DNA from: Bradyrhizobium sp. ORS 278
GTDB taxonomy: Bacteria; Pseudomonadota; Alphaproteobacteria; Rhizobiales; Xanthobacteraceae
Assembly: GCF_000026145.1 (NCBI RefSeq)
Contig: NC_009445.1
Coordinates: forward strand, 6,602,501-6,666,500
Direction: 5' to 3'
DNA length: 64,000 nucleotides
Below, one piece after another: positions 16,832-26,243 of this stretch. Under the pieces are notes generated by a model, which saw nothing but the letters and a program-made list of their open reading frames with translations, was not told where the DNA came from and made no database searches. How positions within the stretch are numbered: position 1 is the stretch's first letter; each line of letters starts with the position of its first letter. Position numbers and translations under genes: made by a program.

Positions 16832-18253
16832 ATGATCCCGACCATTCGCAACAAGACCTGGGCGGAATTGAAAGTCGGGGACAGCGCGGCCATCGAGCGC
16901 ACATGCGCGGTCCAGGATCTGATCCTGTTTGCACATGTTTCAGGCAACACCAACCCGCTGATGCTGCCGGACGGCAGCGCCAATCATGGCAGCAAGGATG
17001 TCGTCGCGCCCTCGATGTGGGTGGGGTCGCTGATCTCGGCCGTGCTCGGCAACGTCATGCCCGGCCCCGGCACGTTGTATCGCTCGCAATCGCTCGAGTT
17101 CAAGAAGCGCGTGCATGTCGGCGACCGCCTATGCATCACCGTGACCTGCAGCGAGAAGCGTGAGCAGCCGGTCGCGGTGTTTCGCGCCGAGATCACCGAC
17201 CAGGCTGGCGAGCTCGTCTGCGCGGGACTTGCCGAGGTCGACGCGCCGATGGTCGCAATCGAGACGCCGGTGCGCGAGCTGCCGGCGCTGATCGTCGATC
17301 ATGCCGATCATTTCGCCAGGCTGGTCGATCTTGCCGCGCAGCTGCCACCGCTGAAGACCGTGATCGTCTGCCCGGAGGATCACAACTCGCTCGGCGGCGC
17401 CCTGCTCTCGACCGAGCGCGGCCTGATCCATCCGGTGCTGATCGGCAACCCCGACCGCATCTCGGCCGCCGCGCGCGAGATCGACGCCGACATCAGCGGC
17501 TGGGCGCTGGTGCCGGAGACCGATCATCGCGCCGCCGCAGCGCGCGCGGTCGCGATGGTGCTCGACGGCGAGGCCGGCGCCGTGATGAAGGGTGCGATCC
17601 ATTCCGACGAACTGCTCGCCGCGGTGGTGAAGAAGGATGGCGGCCTGCGCACGGCCCATCGGATCAGCCACGTCTTCGCGCTGGACGTGCCGACGCTCGA
17701 CGAGATCCTGTTCATCTCCGATGCCGCGATCAACATCGCGCCCGATCTGCTCGCCAAGGTCGACATCATCCAGAACGCGATCGATCTCGCCCGCGCCTGC
17801 GGGCTCGACCGGCCGCGCGTCGGCGTGCTCTCGGCGGTCGAGACCATCAATCCGAACATTCCCTCGACCTTGGACGCTGCGGTGCTGTCCAAAATGGCCG
17901 AGCGCGGCCAGATCAAGGGCGGCATCGTCGACGGCCCGCTGGCGATGGACAATGCGATCGACATGGAGGCGGCGAAGACCAAGGGCATCGCCTCGCTGGT
18001 CGCCGGACATGCCAACGTGCTGATCGTGCCGAACCTCGAGGCCGGCAACATGCTGGCGAAGGAGCTGACCTTCGTCGCGCGCGCCGAAGCCGCCGGCCTG
18101 GTCGTCGGCGCCCGCGTGCCGGTGATGCTCACCAGCCGCGCCGACAATGATCGCGCCCGGCTCGCCTCCTGCGCGCTGGCGCAGCTCTACGATCATTGGC
18201 GGCGCGAGGGCCGCGCCTTCTCCGGTGCCGCGCAAGCCCTGGCGGCGGAGTAG
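16832..18253 (+). CDS. Bifunctional hot-dog hydratase/phosphate acetyltransferase
   Basis: The 473-residue protein has a MaoC-like hot-dog domain at residues 1 to about 145 and a phosphate acetyl/butyryltransferase domain from about 170 to the end (PEDHNSLGGALLSTERG, AGAVMKGAIHSDELL, GIVDGPLAMDNAIDMEAAKTKGI, AGNMLAKELTF). It should interconvert acyl-CoA and acyl phosphate. The hot-dog active-site region reads HVSGNTNPLMLPDG where hydratases usually show SGDxNPxHxD, so the Asp and His appear replaced by Asn and Met; hydratase activity is doubtful. ATG 16832 was chosen for GGAG six bases upstream; ATGs at 16802-16820 are alternatives. The acetate kinase follows after 3 bases. Confidence 0.85.
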   Translation: MIPTIRNKTWAELKVGDSAAIERTCAVQDLILFAHVSGNTNPLMLPDGSANHGSKDVVAPSMWVGSLISAVLGNVMPGPGTLYRSQSLEFKKRVHVGDRLCITVTCSEKREQPVAVFRAEITDQAGELVCAGLAEVDAPMVAIETPVRELPALIVDHADHFARLVDLAAQLPPLKTVIVCPEDHNSLGGALLSTERGLIHPVLIGNPDRISAAAREIDADISGWALVPETDHRAAAARAVAMVLDGEAGAVMKGAIHSDELLAAVVKKDGGLRTAHRISHVFALDVPTLDEILFISDAAINIAPDLLAKVDIIQNAIDLARACGLDRPRVGVLSAVETINPNIPSTLDAAVLSKMAERGQIKGGIVDGPLAMDNAIDMEAAKTKGIASLVAGHANVLIVPNLEAGNMLAKELTFVARAEAAGLVVGARVPVMLTSRADNDRARLASCALAQLYDHWRREGRAFSGAAQALAAE

Positions 18254-18256
18254 CCG

Positions 18257-19480
18257 ATGACGGACGTCATTCTCACGGTCAATGCCGGCTCATCCTCGAT
18301 CAAGTTCGCGGCCTATGAGGTCGGCGCCGGCGCGTTGCGCGCGGTCGCCCGAGGCCATGTCGACGACATCGGTGACGACACCATTTTCGCGGCAGGCTCG
18401 GCGGATGGCCCGGTCGAGCGGCAGCCGATCGATGCGGCCAGGGGCACGGTCGATCATGGCGCGGCGCTGCGGCTCGCGATCGACTGGCTGCGCCGGCACG
18501 AGGAAGGCTGCCACGTCGTGGCGATCGGTCACCGCGTCGTGCATGGCGGGCCCGATCATGCCGAGCCGGTGGTGATCGATACCGGCACGCTGCAGACGCT
18601 GCGTCGCCTCATTCCGCTGGCGCCGCTGCACCAGCCGCACAATCTCGCCGGCGTCGAAGCGGCGCTGCAGGCGTTTCCCGACGCGGCGCAGGTCGCCTGT
18701 TTCGACACGGCGTTCCACCGCCAGCATCCGTTCGTCGCCGATGCGTTCGCCCTGCCACGGCGGCTCTACGACGAAGGCGTGCGCCGCTACGGCTTTCACG
18801 GCCTGTCCTACGAATATGTCTCGCGGCGGCTGCGCAGCCTCGCGCCGGACCTCGCATCGGGGCGCGTGATCATCGCGCATCTCGGCAACGGCGCCTCGGT
18901 CTGCGCGCTACGCGACGGTCGCTCGATCGCGTCGACGATGGGCTTCACCGCGCTCGACGGCCTGCCGATGGGCACCCGGTGCGGTCAGCTCGATCCCGGC
19001 GTCGTGCTGTATCTGCTCACCGAGAAGGGCATGAGCGCCGATGAGATCACGCACCTGCTCTATCACGATTCCGGCCTCAAGGGCCTGTCCGGCCTCTCCA
19101 ATGACATGCGCGAGCTCGAGGCGTCCGATGCGCCGGAAGCGCGCGAGGCGATCGACTACTTCGTCGCGCGGGTCCGCCGCGAGATCGCCGGGCTCGCCGC
19201 GACCATCGGCGGCGTCGACGCCGTCGTGTTCGCGGGCGGGATCGGCGAGCATGCCTGGCGCGTGCGCGAGCAGATCCTCGCTGACATGGGCTGGCTCGGC
19301 ATCGCCCTCGATCGCGCGGCCAATGCCGGGAATGCGCAGACGGTGAGCCTTTCCGATTCACGCGTCGCCGTGCTCGTCATTCCGACCGACGAAGACCGCA
19401 TGATCGCCGAGCACACGGCCGAGATCCTGGGCCTGATGCAGCCCGCGGATTCGATGCCGCTCACGCGCCTGACCGCCTGA
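18257..19480 (+). CDS. ackA: Acetate kinase
   Basis: The 407-residue protein shows the acetokinase signatures: VNAGSSSIKF at the N-terminus, GHRVVHGG, CFDTAFHR, FHGLSYEYVSRRL, HLGNGASVCA, LPMGTRCGQLDPG and FAGGIGEHAWRVRE. It transfers phosphate between acetyl phosphate and ADP. It is translated three bases after the phosphotransacetylase stop and is followed 15 bases later by the DUF3141 gene. The pair forms the Pta-Ack pathway within an operon that also holds acyl-chain enzymes. Confidence 0.95.
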   Translation: MTDVILTVNAGSSSIKFAAYEVGAGALRAVARGHVDDIGDDTIFAAGSADGPVERQPIDAARGTVDHGAALRLAIDWLRRHEEGCHVVAIGHRVVHGGPDHAEPVVIDTGTLQTLRRLIPLAPLHQPHNLAGVEAALQAFPDAAQVACFDTAFHRQHPFVADAFALPRRLYDEGVRRYGFHGLSYEYVSRRLRSLAPDLASGRVIIAHLGNGASVCALRDGRSIASTMGFTALDGLPMGTRCGQLDPGVVLYLLTEKGMSADEITHLLYHDSGLKGLSGLSNDMRELEASDAPEAREAIDYFVARVRREIAGLAATIGGVDAVVFAGGIGEHAWRVREQILADMGWLGIALDRAANAGNAQTVSLSDSRVAVLVIPTDEDRMIAEHTAEILGLMQPADSMPLTRLTA

Positions 19481-19495
19481 CCGAAGGGACCGCAC

Positions 19496-21850
19496 ATGTC
19501 TTCCCCGTATAGCCCCGCCACCGCCGGTGCTCGCGCGTTCGGCGCCGCCAACATCACGACGACCCAGACGCAGCGCGTCTCGCAGAGCCTCAGCCGGCAT
19601 CTCGACAAGTTCGCCCGCGAGCACGGCAAGCGCGTGCAGGAGCTGATCAGCGAAGGCGCCGGCCTCGTGCAGGCGTTCAGCGCCGCGCAGGCCCATCTGC
19701 TCGACCACGTCAATGCCTATTGGATCGATGCCGGCCAGCGCATGGCCTTGACGCTCGACGTGCTGCGCGAGCGCGCCGACAATGACGCCCAGCACGAGGC
19801 CGCCGGGACGCCGCCGGTGCTGATCTACGATCATGAGGTCGCGCTCGACGGCCGCAGCCTGCCTCGCCCGGTCAACTACATGCTGCTGAAGATCCTGCCG
19901 CCGGCGGGAGTCGTCACCTATGAGTGGAAGCGGCCCTATGTCATCATCGATCCGCGCGCCGGCCACGGCGCGGGGATCGGCGGCTTCAAGCAGGACAGCC
20001 AGGTCGGCGTCGCCTTGCATGACGGCCATCAGGTGTATTTCGTCGTGTTCCGGCCGCATCCCGAGCCGACGCAGACGCTGGCCGACGTGATGCGCGCCGA
20101 AGCGGAGTTCATCGCCGAGGTGCATCGCCGCCATCCCGAGGCGCCGAAGCCGATCATCGTCGGCAACTGCCAGGGCGGCTGGGCGACCCTGATCCTGGCC
20201 GCGGCCAATCCCGACATCACCGGGCCGTTGGTCGTCAACGGGGCGCCGGTGGCCTACTGGTCGGGAAGGCTCGGCGAGAATCCGATGCGCTACAATGGCG
20301 GCCTGCTCGGCGGCATCCTGCCGGCGCTGCTGCTCTCCGATCTCGGCGGCGGCGAGTTCGACGGCGTGCATCTCGTCTCGAACTTCGAGATGCTCAATCC
20401 CGGCCGCAACTATTTCGGCAAATATTTCGATCTGTACACCAGCCCGGAAAAGGGCCGCGCCAGCTTCCTCGAATTCGAGCGCTGGTGGGGCGGCTTCCAT
20501 TTCATGAACGAGCAGGAGATCCGCTGGATCGTCGAGCAGCTGTTCATCGGCAACCGGCTGTCACGCGGCGAGGCGCGCATCGAGCGCGGCCGCCAGCTCG
20601 ATCTCAAGGCGATCCGCTCGCCGATCATCGTGTTCGCGAGCTGGGGCGACAACATCACCCCGCCGCAGCAGGCGCTGAACTGGATCGTCGACACCTATGC
20701 CGACGAGCACGAGATCCGCATCCGCGGCCAGCGCATCATCTACATGGTGCACGACAAGGTCGGCCATCTCGGCATCTTCGTGTCGTCGTCCATCGCGAAG
20801 AAGGAGCACACCGAGGTCGCCTCGACGATGAAGACGATCGAGGCGCTGGCGCCCGGCCTCTACGAGATGACGATCGACGAGCAGATCGGCGACGGCGTCG
20901 ACGCGCGCTTCCACGTCTCGTTCCACGAGCGCAAAATCTCGGATATTCTGGCGATCGACGACAATGACCGCAGTGAGGAGCGTGGCTTCGCCGCGGTGGC
21001 GCGGCTGTCCGAGCTCGGTGCCGAGCTCTATGATCTCACCGCGCGCCCGCTGGTGCAGTCGATGGTGACCGACGAAGTGGCGAAGCTGATGCGCGATGCG
21101 CATCCGGCGCGCGTGACTCGGCGCGCGTTCGGCGGCAACAGCGCCGGCGCCCAGGCGATCCGCAAGGCGGCCGAGCAGGCCCGCGCCGAGCGGGCGCTGG
21201 CGGCGCCGGACAATCCGTTCCTCGCGCTGGAGCAGCTCTGGGCTAAGAGCATCACCCAGGCGTTCGACGTGTTTCGCGACGTCCGCGACACGCTTTACGA
21301 AGCCGCCTTCCTGTCGATCTACAGCTCGCCGCTGATGGATGCGATCGCCTCGACGCACGCCTTTCAGCGCGTGCATCGCGAGCCGAAGGAGCTGCGCTTC
21401 CTGCCCGAGGTGCAGGCGATCCTGCTCGGGATCGATCGCGGCGGCTTCGAGGAGGCGGTGATCCGGATGCTGATCCTGCTGGCGGAGTCGCGCGGCTCGG
21501 TGCGCCGCGACCGGCTGGAGCGCTCCGCCAGGGTGCTGACCAAGGACGAGCCGTTCGCCTCGCTCGGCGCCGAGCGCCGCGCCGCGCTGATCCGCGAGCA
21601 GTCGATCATCGTCAAGTTCGAACCGGAGCAGTCGGTCAAGACGTTGGCCGAGCTGTTGCCCGAGGTCGACGACCGCAACCGCGCCATCGACGTCGTCGAG
21701 TTCATCGCCGGCTCGGTCGAGGACATGGAGCCGAACACGATCCGCACCCTGCAGCGGCTGCGCGAGGCGCTCGGCTTGCCGCCGCTGGCGTTGGCCGCGG
21801 TGTCGGCCGATCCGCTCAAGGAGAACGGCGCGATCCGCGACGTCGCCTGA
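19496..21850 (+). CDS. DUF3141 family alpha/beta hydrolase, PHA synthase-like
   Basis: The 784-residue protein matches DUF3141. After a helical N-terminus (about 1-110), an alpha/beta-hydrolase core carries DPRAGHGAGIGG and a nucleophile elbow IIVGNCQGGWATL near residue 223. The nucleophile is Cys inside GxCxGG, as in polyhydroxyalkanoate synthase PhaC, rather than Ser. A later Asp (ASWGDNITPP) and His (HDKVGHLGIF) complete a plausible triad. The C-terminal 350 residues are mostly helical and of unknown role. The start has AGGGACC upstream. Its place between acetate kinase and fabI suggests an acyl-CoA or polyester function, but the reaction is unproven. Confidence 0.8.
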   Translation: MSSPYSPATAGARAFGAANITTTQTQRVSQSLSRHLDKFAREHGKRVQELISEGAGLVQAFSAAQAHLLDHVNAYWIDAGQRMALTLDVLRERADNDAQHEAAGTPPVLIYDHEVALDGRSLPRPVNYMLLKILPPAGVVTYEWKRPYVIIDPRAGHGAGIGGFKQDSQVGVALHDGHQVYFVVFRPHPEPTQTLADVMRAEAEFIAEVHRRHPEAPKPIIVGNCQGGWATLILAAANPDITGPLVVNGAPVAYWSGRLGENPMRYNGGLLGGILPALLLSDLGGGEFDGVHLVSNFEMLNPGRNYFGKYFDLYTSPEKGRASFLEFERWWGGFHFMNEQEIRWIVEQLFIGNRLSRGEARIERGRQLDLKAIRSPIIVFASWGDNITPPQQALNWIVDTYADEHEIRIRGQRIIYMVHDKVGHLGIFVSSSIAKKEHTEVASTMKTIEALAPGLYEMTIDEQIGDGVDARFHVSFHERKISDILAIDDNDRSEERGFAAVARLSELGAELYDLTARPLVQSMVTDEVAKLMRDAHPARVTRRAFGGNSAGAQAIRKAAEQARAERALAAPDNPFLALEQLWAKSITQAFDVFRDVRDTLYEAAFLSIYSSPLMDAIASTHAFQRVHREPKELRFLPEVQAILLGIDRGGFEEAVIRMLILLAESRGSVRRDRLERSARVLTKDEPFASLGAERRAALIREQSIIVKFEPEQSVKTLAELLPEVDDRNRAIDVVEFIAGSVEDMEPNTIRTLQRLREALGLPPLALAAVSADPLKENGAIRDVA

Positions 21851-21862
21851 CGGAAGAGGACG

Positions 21863-22684
21863 ATGTCCGAGAGCGCTCACGATCCGCTGCCGACCGTCTG
21901 GAATCCGGACGACCGCATCGGCGACATGCTGAAGGGCCTGCGCGGCCTCGTGGTCGGCGTCGCCAATGAGAGCTCGATCGCCTTCGGCTGCGCGGCCAAG
22001 CTGCGCGCCTTCGGCGCCGAGGTGGCGCTCACCTATGCCGATGAGCGCACCCGCGATTTCGTCGCGCCGCTCGCCGCGCAGATCGGCGCCAGCCTGCTGC
22101 TGCCGCTCAATGTCGAGCAGCCGGGCGAGCTCGATGCCGTGTTCGCGCGCCTCAGACAGGACTGGGGCCGGCTCGATTTCGTCGTCCACTCCATCGCCTT
22201 CGCGCCGAAGGACGACTTGCACGGCCGCGTCATCGACTGCTCGGCCGACGGCTTTACCCGCGCGATGCGCATCTCGGTCTATTCCTTCCTGGAGCTCTCG
22301 CGCGCCGCGGAGCAGCTGATGACCCAGGGCGGCACGCTGCTGACGATGAGCTATTACGGCGCCGACAAGGTCGTGAACAACTACAATATCATGGGCCTCG
22401 CAAAGGCGTCGCTCGAAGCGTCCGTGCGCTATCTCGCGGCGGAGCTCGGCGGCAAGAACATCCGCGTCTATGCCGTGTCGCCCGGGCCGCTGAAGACCCG
22501 CGCCGCCAGCGGCATCGCGCATTTCGACGAACTGGTCGAAGCCGCCGTCAACCGCAGTCCGGGACGACGCCTGGTCGACATCGCCGAGATCGGCCGTGTC
22601 GTCGCGTTCCTGGTCGGCGGCGGCGCCTCCGGCATGACCGGCGACACGATCTATGTCGATGCCGGGCTGCACAACATGGCGTGA
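21863..22684 (+). CDS. fabI: FabI-type enoyl-ACP reductase
   Basis: The 273-residue protein is a short-chain dehydrogenase of the FabI type: GVANESSIAFGCAAKLRAFGAEVALTY at the nucleotide site, VHSIAFAPKDDLHGR, and the catalytic Tyr-X6-Lys arrangement in YYGADKVVNNYNIMGLAKASLE. It ends with the usual TGDTIYVDAG. The enzyme reduces enoyl-ACP (or enoyl-CoA) using NAD(P)H. It is the last gene of the phosphotransacetylase-ackA-DUF3141 operon with a 12-base gap. It is probably a second, pathway-specific copy rather than the housekeeping fatty-acid enzyme; that is inference from context. Confidence 0.88.
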   Translation: MSESAHDPLPTVWNPDDRIGDMLKGLRGLVVGVANESSIAFGCAAKLRAFGAEVALTYADERTRDFVAPLAAQIGASLLLPLNVEQPGELDAVFARLRQDWGRLDFVVHSIAFAPKDDLHGRVIDCSADGFTRAMRISVYSFLELSRAAEQLMTQGGTLLTMSYYGADKVVNNYNIMGLAKASLEASVRYLAAELGGKNIRVYAVSPGPLKTRAASGIAHFDELVEAAVNRSPGRRLVDIAEIGRVVAFLVGGGASGMTGDTIYVDAGLHNMA

Positions 22685-22832
22685 GAAAGTCGCTCGGACG
22701 GAACGCCGCGCGACCGTCTCCAACCGATCTCTCCGGTCCGGCTGCCGGTCATTCGATCGGCTTGCGATTTCAGGTCTCCCGAACAAGCCGCGATTGCGGT
22801 AATGAGGTAGCATCACTGTCAGGGGGGATTCG

Positions 22833-24299
22833 ATGTGGCGCTGGGTGAAGACAGCTCCCTGGCTGTTCGTTGCGATTGCAATGGCTGCTCCGGCCACGAG
22901 CCGGGCGGAGGGACCCGGTGCCATTGTCGCGCGGTTTCCGGCAGCCCATTTCGAGACCACGACGCCGGAGGATGCGGGCTGGTCCGTCGATCAGCTTACG
23001 GCGGCCAAGGCGTGGTCGTTGAAGATCGCGCCGACCGCCGCCGTGATGATCATCCAGCATGGCCGCATCGTCGCCGAATGGGGCGATATCGCCACCAAGA
23101 GCAATCTGCATTCGGCGCGCAAGAGCCTGCTCAGCGCGCTGATCGGTATCGCCGTCAGCGACCACCGGATCGACCTCAATGCGACGTTGGCGACCCTCGG
23201 CATCGACGACAACTCGCCTGGCCTGAGCGAGGAGGAGAAGTCAGCCACGGTCGCGGACCTGATCAAGGCACGTTCCGGCGTCTATCACGCGGCGCTTTAC
23301 GAGACGCCGGGCATGGCACGGCGGCGGCCACCGCGCTTCAGCCATGCGCCGGGCACCTTCTGGTACTACAATAATTGGGACTTCAATGCGCTCGGCACGA
23401 TCTACGAGAAGGCCACCGCGCAGTCGATCTTCGATGCGTTCAACCTGCAGATCGCGCGCCCCATCGGGATGCAGGACTATCAGCCCAGCGACGGCAGCTA
23501 CGTTCGCGGCGCCGCATCCAACCATGCGGCCTATCCGATCCGGATGAGCGCGCGTGATCTGGCCCGTTTTGCGCTGCTCTATCTGCATGACGGCAGATGG
23601 GGGGACCGCCAGGTCATTCCCGCGGCCTGGGTGCGTGAGAGCACGCGCGCCTATTCGGACGCGTATACGGAGTTCGCGCGCGGCCTCGGATACGGTTATC
23701 TGTGGTGGGTCGGATTTCCGCATCACCTCTCCGGCGCTCCGGCGGTCCAGGTGCCGGCCGGCACCTACGCGGCGATGGGCGCTGAAGGGCAATATGCCTT
23801 CGTCATCCCGAGCCTCGATCTCGTCATCGTGCACCGGATCAACAGCGATCCCGCGCTCGAACCGGTCGGGCCGCGCAAGCGGGAGCCGACGTTCCGACAA
23901 ATCGCCCGGTTGCTTTGGCTGATCCTTTCGGCGGCCGGCGACCGAGACGTCGGTCCGGACGCCAGCATCGCGCGCGCCGATGGGGCACGACCAGATGTTT
24001 CCGGGCTGAAGACGGCGATGTCCGGCAAGAGCCTGCGTACAGGCTCATCCTTGAAAGATGGCGCTTATGCCTGGGAGCTCCATGCCGACGGCACATTGTC
24101 CATGGTCACCGGCGCCGACCGTCATGAGCGCTGGCATGGCAATTGGAGAGTCGACGATGGGGCCCGGTTCTGTCGTTCCCTCGATGATGGCGACGCGCAA
24201 CTCGCCCGCGAGCGTTGTTACGACGTCGTGCTCAAGGATGCCGCAGTCCAGTTGTTCGGCCCCGATGGGCTGATGGAATTCGATATGCGGGTGGAGTAG
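22833..24299 (+). CDS. Secreted serine hydrolase, beta-lactamase family
   Basis: The 488-residue protein has a signal peptide (about 1-25) and a class C beta-lactamase/esterase-like domain with an SxxK motif (Ser94-Ala-Arg-Lys97) and a tyrosine motif in FWYYNNWDF near residue 172. The C-terminal 120 residues form a separate small domain of unknown function. Members act as esterases or peptidases in the periplasm; true beta-lactamase activity is unlikely from sequence alone. GGGGGA precedes ATG 22833. It is monocistronic. Confidence 0.8.
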   Translation: MWRWVKTAPWLFVAIAMAAPATSRAEGPGAIVARFPAAHFETTTPEDAGWSVDQLTAAKAWSLKIAPTAAVMIIQHGRIVAEWGDIATKSNLHSARKSLLSALIGIAVSDHRIDLNATLATLGIDDNSPGLSEEEKSATVADLIKARSGVYHAALYETPGMARRRPPRFSHAPGTFWYYNNWDFNALGTIYEKATAQSIFDAFNLQIARPIGMQDYQPSDGSYVRGAASNHAAYPIRMSARDLARFALLYLHDGRWGDRQVIPAAWVRESTRAYSDAYTEFARGLGYGYLWWVGFPHHLSGAPAVQVPAGTYAAMGAEGQYAFVIPSLDLVIVHRINSDPALEPVGPRKREPTFRQIARLLWLILSAAGDRDVGPDASIARADGARPDVSGLKTAMSGKSLRTGSSLKDGAYAWELHADGTLSMVTGADRHERWHGNWRVDDGARFCRSLDDGDAQLARERCYDVVLKDAAVQLFGPDGLMEFDMRVE

Positions 24300-24681
24300 A
24301 TCGCCGCGTCACCAACCAAACCAGAACGCGCAGGCATTCCGGTTTGGATCTCCGGAGCGATCGGCCGGTGAGTCGTAACCCCGATACCGACATTGTCTGC
24401 GATACCGATCTACGCCCATCTTGCCGGGGCCAGACACAAGGCAAACGGCAAGTCAGCAACGAAATCGGTGCGTCGGACCTTCCGCGGCAGCGTTCCGCAA
24501 GTGACAAGGACGCATGTTGACCATCTCTTCTGCTGCACAATCAGGTTTCGCATACTGACGCCGACTACGTCGTCAGCCCACCCTCCATCCGAGCTTTGCA
24601 CCGACTTCTGCGCGGTCCAATCGACTATCATTCCGAATTTTTGCATCAGTCAGAAGTGCTCGCCATAGTTGCATCTTTAAT

Positions 24682-24716
24682 TGAACACTCGACACAATCA
24701 CTATCTTAAGTGTTCA
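24682..24716. promoter_or_regulatory. Dyad upstream of the acyltransferase
   Basis: TGAACACT (24682-24689) and AGTGTTCA (24709-24716) form an 8-bp inverted repeat 17 bases before the acyltransferase ATG. It could be an operator. The rest of the 24300-24732 gap holds no convincing gene. Confidence 0.35.
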
Positions 24717-24732
24717 TCGCTAAATTGGCCGC

Positions 24733-26013
24733 ATGCATGAATCCCTGCGCGAAAAAAGCCGCTTGCGAGCCGTCACGCCTTTCTCCCAGGTGATCATCGG
24801 TGAGAGAACCGCTTATCTCGACTCCATACGGGCATTTGCTGCTATTCAGGTCCTGCTGCTGCACTTCGCTTCGGGGTTCTTGCCGGACCTGGTCGCGCCC
24901 TCACCCGCCTCGCGCTTGGCAGCTGCTATTCACGGCTCCCCGCTCAGTTTCCTCTACGACGGCACTTCGGCAGTCTACATTTTCTTCTGCTTGAGCGGCT
25001 ACGTCTTGACCCGATCGTTCCAGCGCGATCCCTGCTCCATGCCGCGGCAGATGGCTGCGCGAGCCGTCCGCCTCGGATTGCCAGCATTGGCCGCCACGGT
25101 GTTTGCCGCGAGCGTCATCCTGCTGTTTGGCAAGGCCAATGTGCAAGCCGGTTTGCTCACCGACAACGCTTGGCTGAGCAAACAATGGAATATCGATGTC
25201 TCAATGTTGTCTCTCTTGAAAGACGGAGTCTTCAACGCGCTTTTTCTGGGCTATCGCGATGTCCCGGGCATCGGGCTTCTCGCTCCATGGCAGAACAGGT
25301 TGAACGAGTCTTTTGTTGCACCGTTCTGGACGCTCAGCACTGAGTTTTATGGATCAGTCATGATTCTCGTCCTCTGCCGGTGCGCCCGGCAGGCGCCACG
25401 GATTTGGCTTGCGATTGCGATCCTGGGAACGCTCTACACGATACGGAGCGCCTATATATGCTTTTTCGTCGGGCATCTGCTCGCTTCGGTCCGTTACGCC
25501 GACAGGCCGGCGTCTCAACGAAGGCCAATAGCGACCATCTTTATCCTCACTGGATTATTCTTATGCGTGATCGCCGAGGTGTGGCAGCCGGCCTGGCTTA
25601 TTCGTTTGTGCTCTCTGGATACGGTATGGTTGTTTCCAGGGCAGTTTCCTCCGATGCAGCACAAGGCGTTCGGCGCCATATTGATCCTGATCGGCATCAT
25701 GGATCATCAAGCCTGCCGGGATTTCCTGGGCCATCCGCGACTCGTCGGGCTGTCGAAATTCTCGTTCCCGCTCTATCTTGTTCATTGGCCTGTTTTATGT
25801 GGCCTTTCATCGACAGCCTTCGTGGCATTGAGCGAGATCTGGAGCACCGAGTCGGCAAGGATCCCTGCCATCTTGCTAGGCCTAGCAGCGAGTGCCGCAG
25901 TCAGCTATGCATTCCGGCCGGTCGATCGGTGCGCGATTTGGCTATCGTCCCGGATACGTATCTCACGCCTACAACAGCAATTGAGTTTGCCGATCAGTGA
26001 GGCACGGGCCTAG
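24733..26013 (+). CDS. Acyltransferase 3 family membrane protein
   Basis: The 426-residue protein has about ten membrane helices and the family's R-x10-H motif (YLDSIRAFAAIQVLLLHF, about 31-48). GTSAVYIFFCLSGYVLTRSF and KFSFPLYLVHWPV follow, as in OafA/ExoZ-type O-acyltransferases. These add acetyl or other acyl groups to surface sugars. A dyad precedes the start. It converges on a membrane glycosyltransferase-like gene, which supports a surface-polysaccharide role. Confidence 0.85.
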   Translation: MHESLREKSRLRAVTPFSQVIIGERTAYLDSIRAFAAIQVLLLHFASGFLPDLVAPSPASRLAAAIHGSPLSFLYDGTSAVYIFFCLSGYVLTRSFQRDPCSMPRQMAARAVRLGLPALAATVFAASVILLFGKANVQAGLLTDNAWLSKQWNIDVSMLSLLKDGVFNALFLGYRDVPGIGLLAPWQNRLNESFVAPFWTLSTEFYGSVMILVLCRCARQAPRIWLAIAILGTLYTIRSAYICFFVGHLLASVRYADRPASQRRPIATIFILTGLFLCVIAEVWQPAWLIRLCSLDTVWLFPGQFPPMQHKAFGAILILIGIMDHQACRDFLGHPRLVGLSKFSFPLYLVHWPVLCGLSSTAFVALSEIWSTESARIPAILLGLAASAAVSYAFRPVDRCAIWLSSRIRISRLQQQLSLPISEARA

Positions 26014-26243
26014 CCGGAACCTCAAATCTCACCGGACATGACCTGAGCTTTGCATTCACCCATGCCATGGCGGCGACAGAGTAGATCGCAGTTCGACCGT
26101 CATCGCAGGTGACCCGAAACCGTTAAATAGCCAAGATTCTCATATGGCAGCATCGAAGCTGACTTCGGCGGTCCTTCCGACTCAGCAGATGGCGTCACCA
26201 GAGACGGAGCCGACGGTCGACCCGCAGCGCGGATGTCTCCAAA

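Noticed and set aside
17129..18235. 368-codon minus-strand frame
   Set aside because: It is antisense to the hydratase/phosphotransacetylase gene.
20561..22960. 799-codon minus-strand frame
   Set aside because: It is antisense to DUF3141 and fabI, whose motifs are clear; its sequence has no domain.
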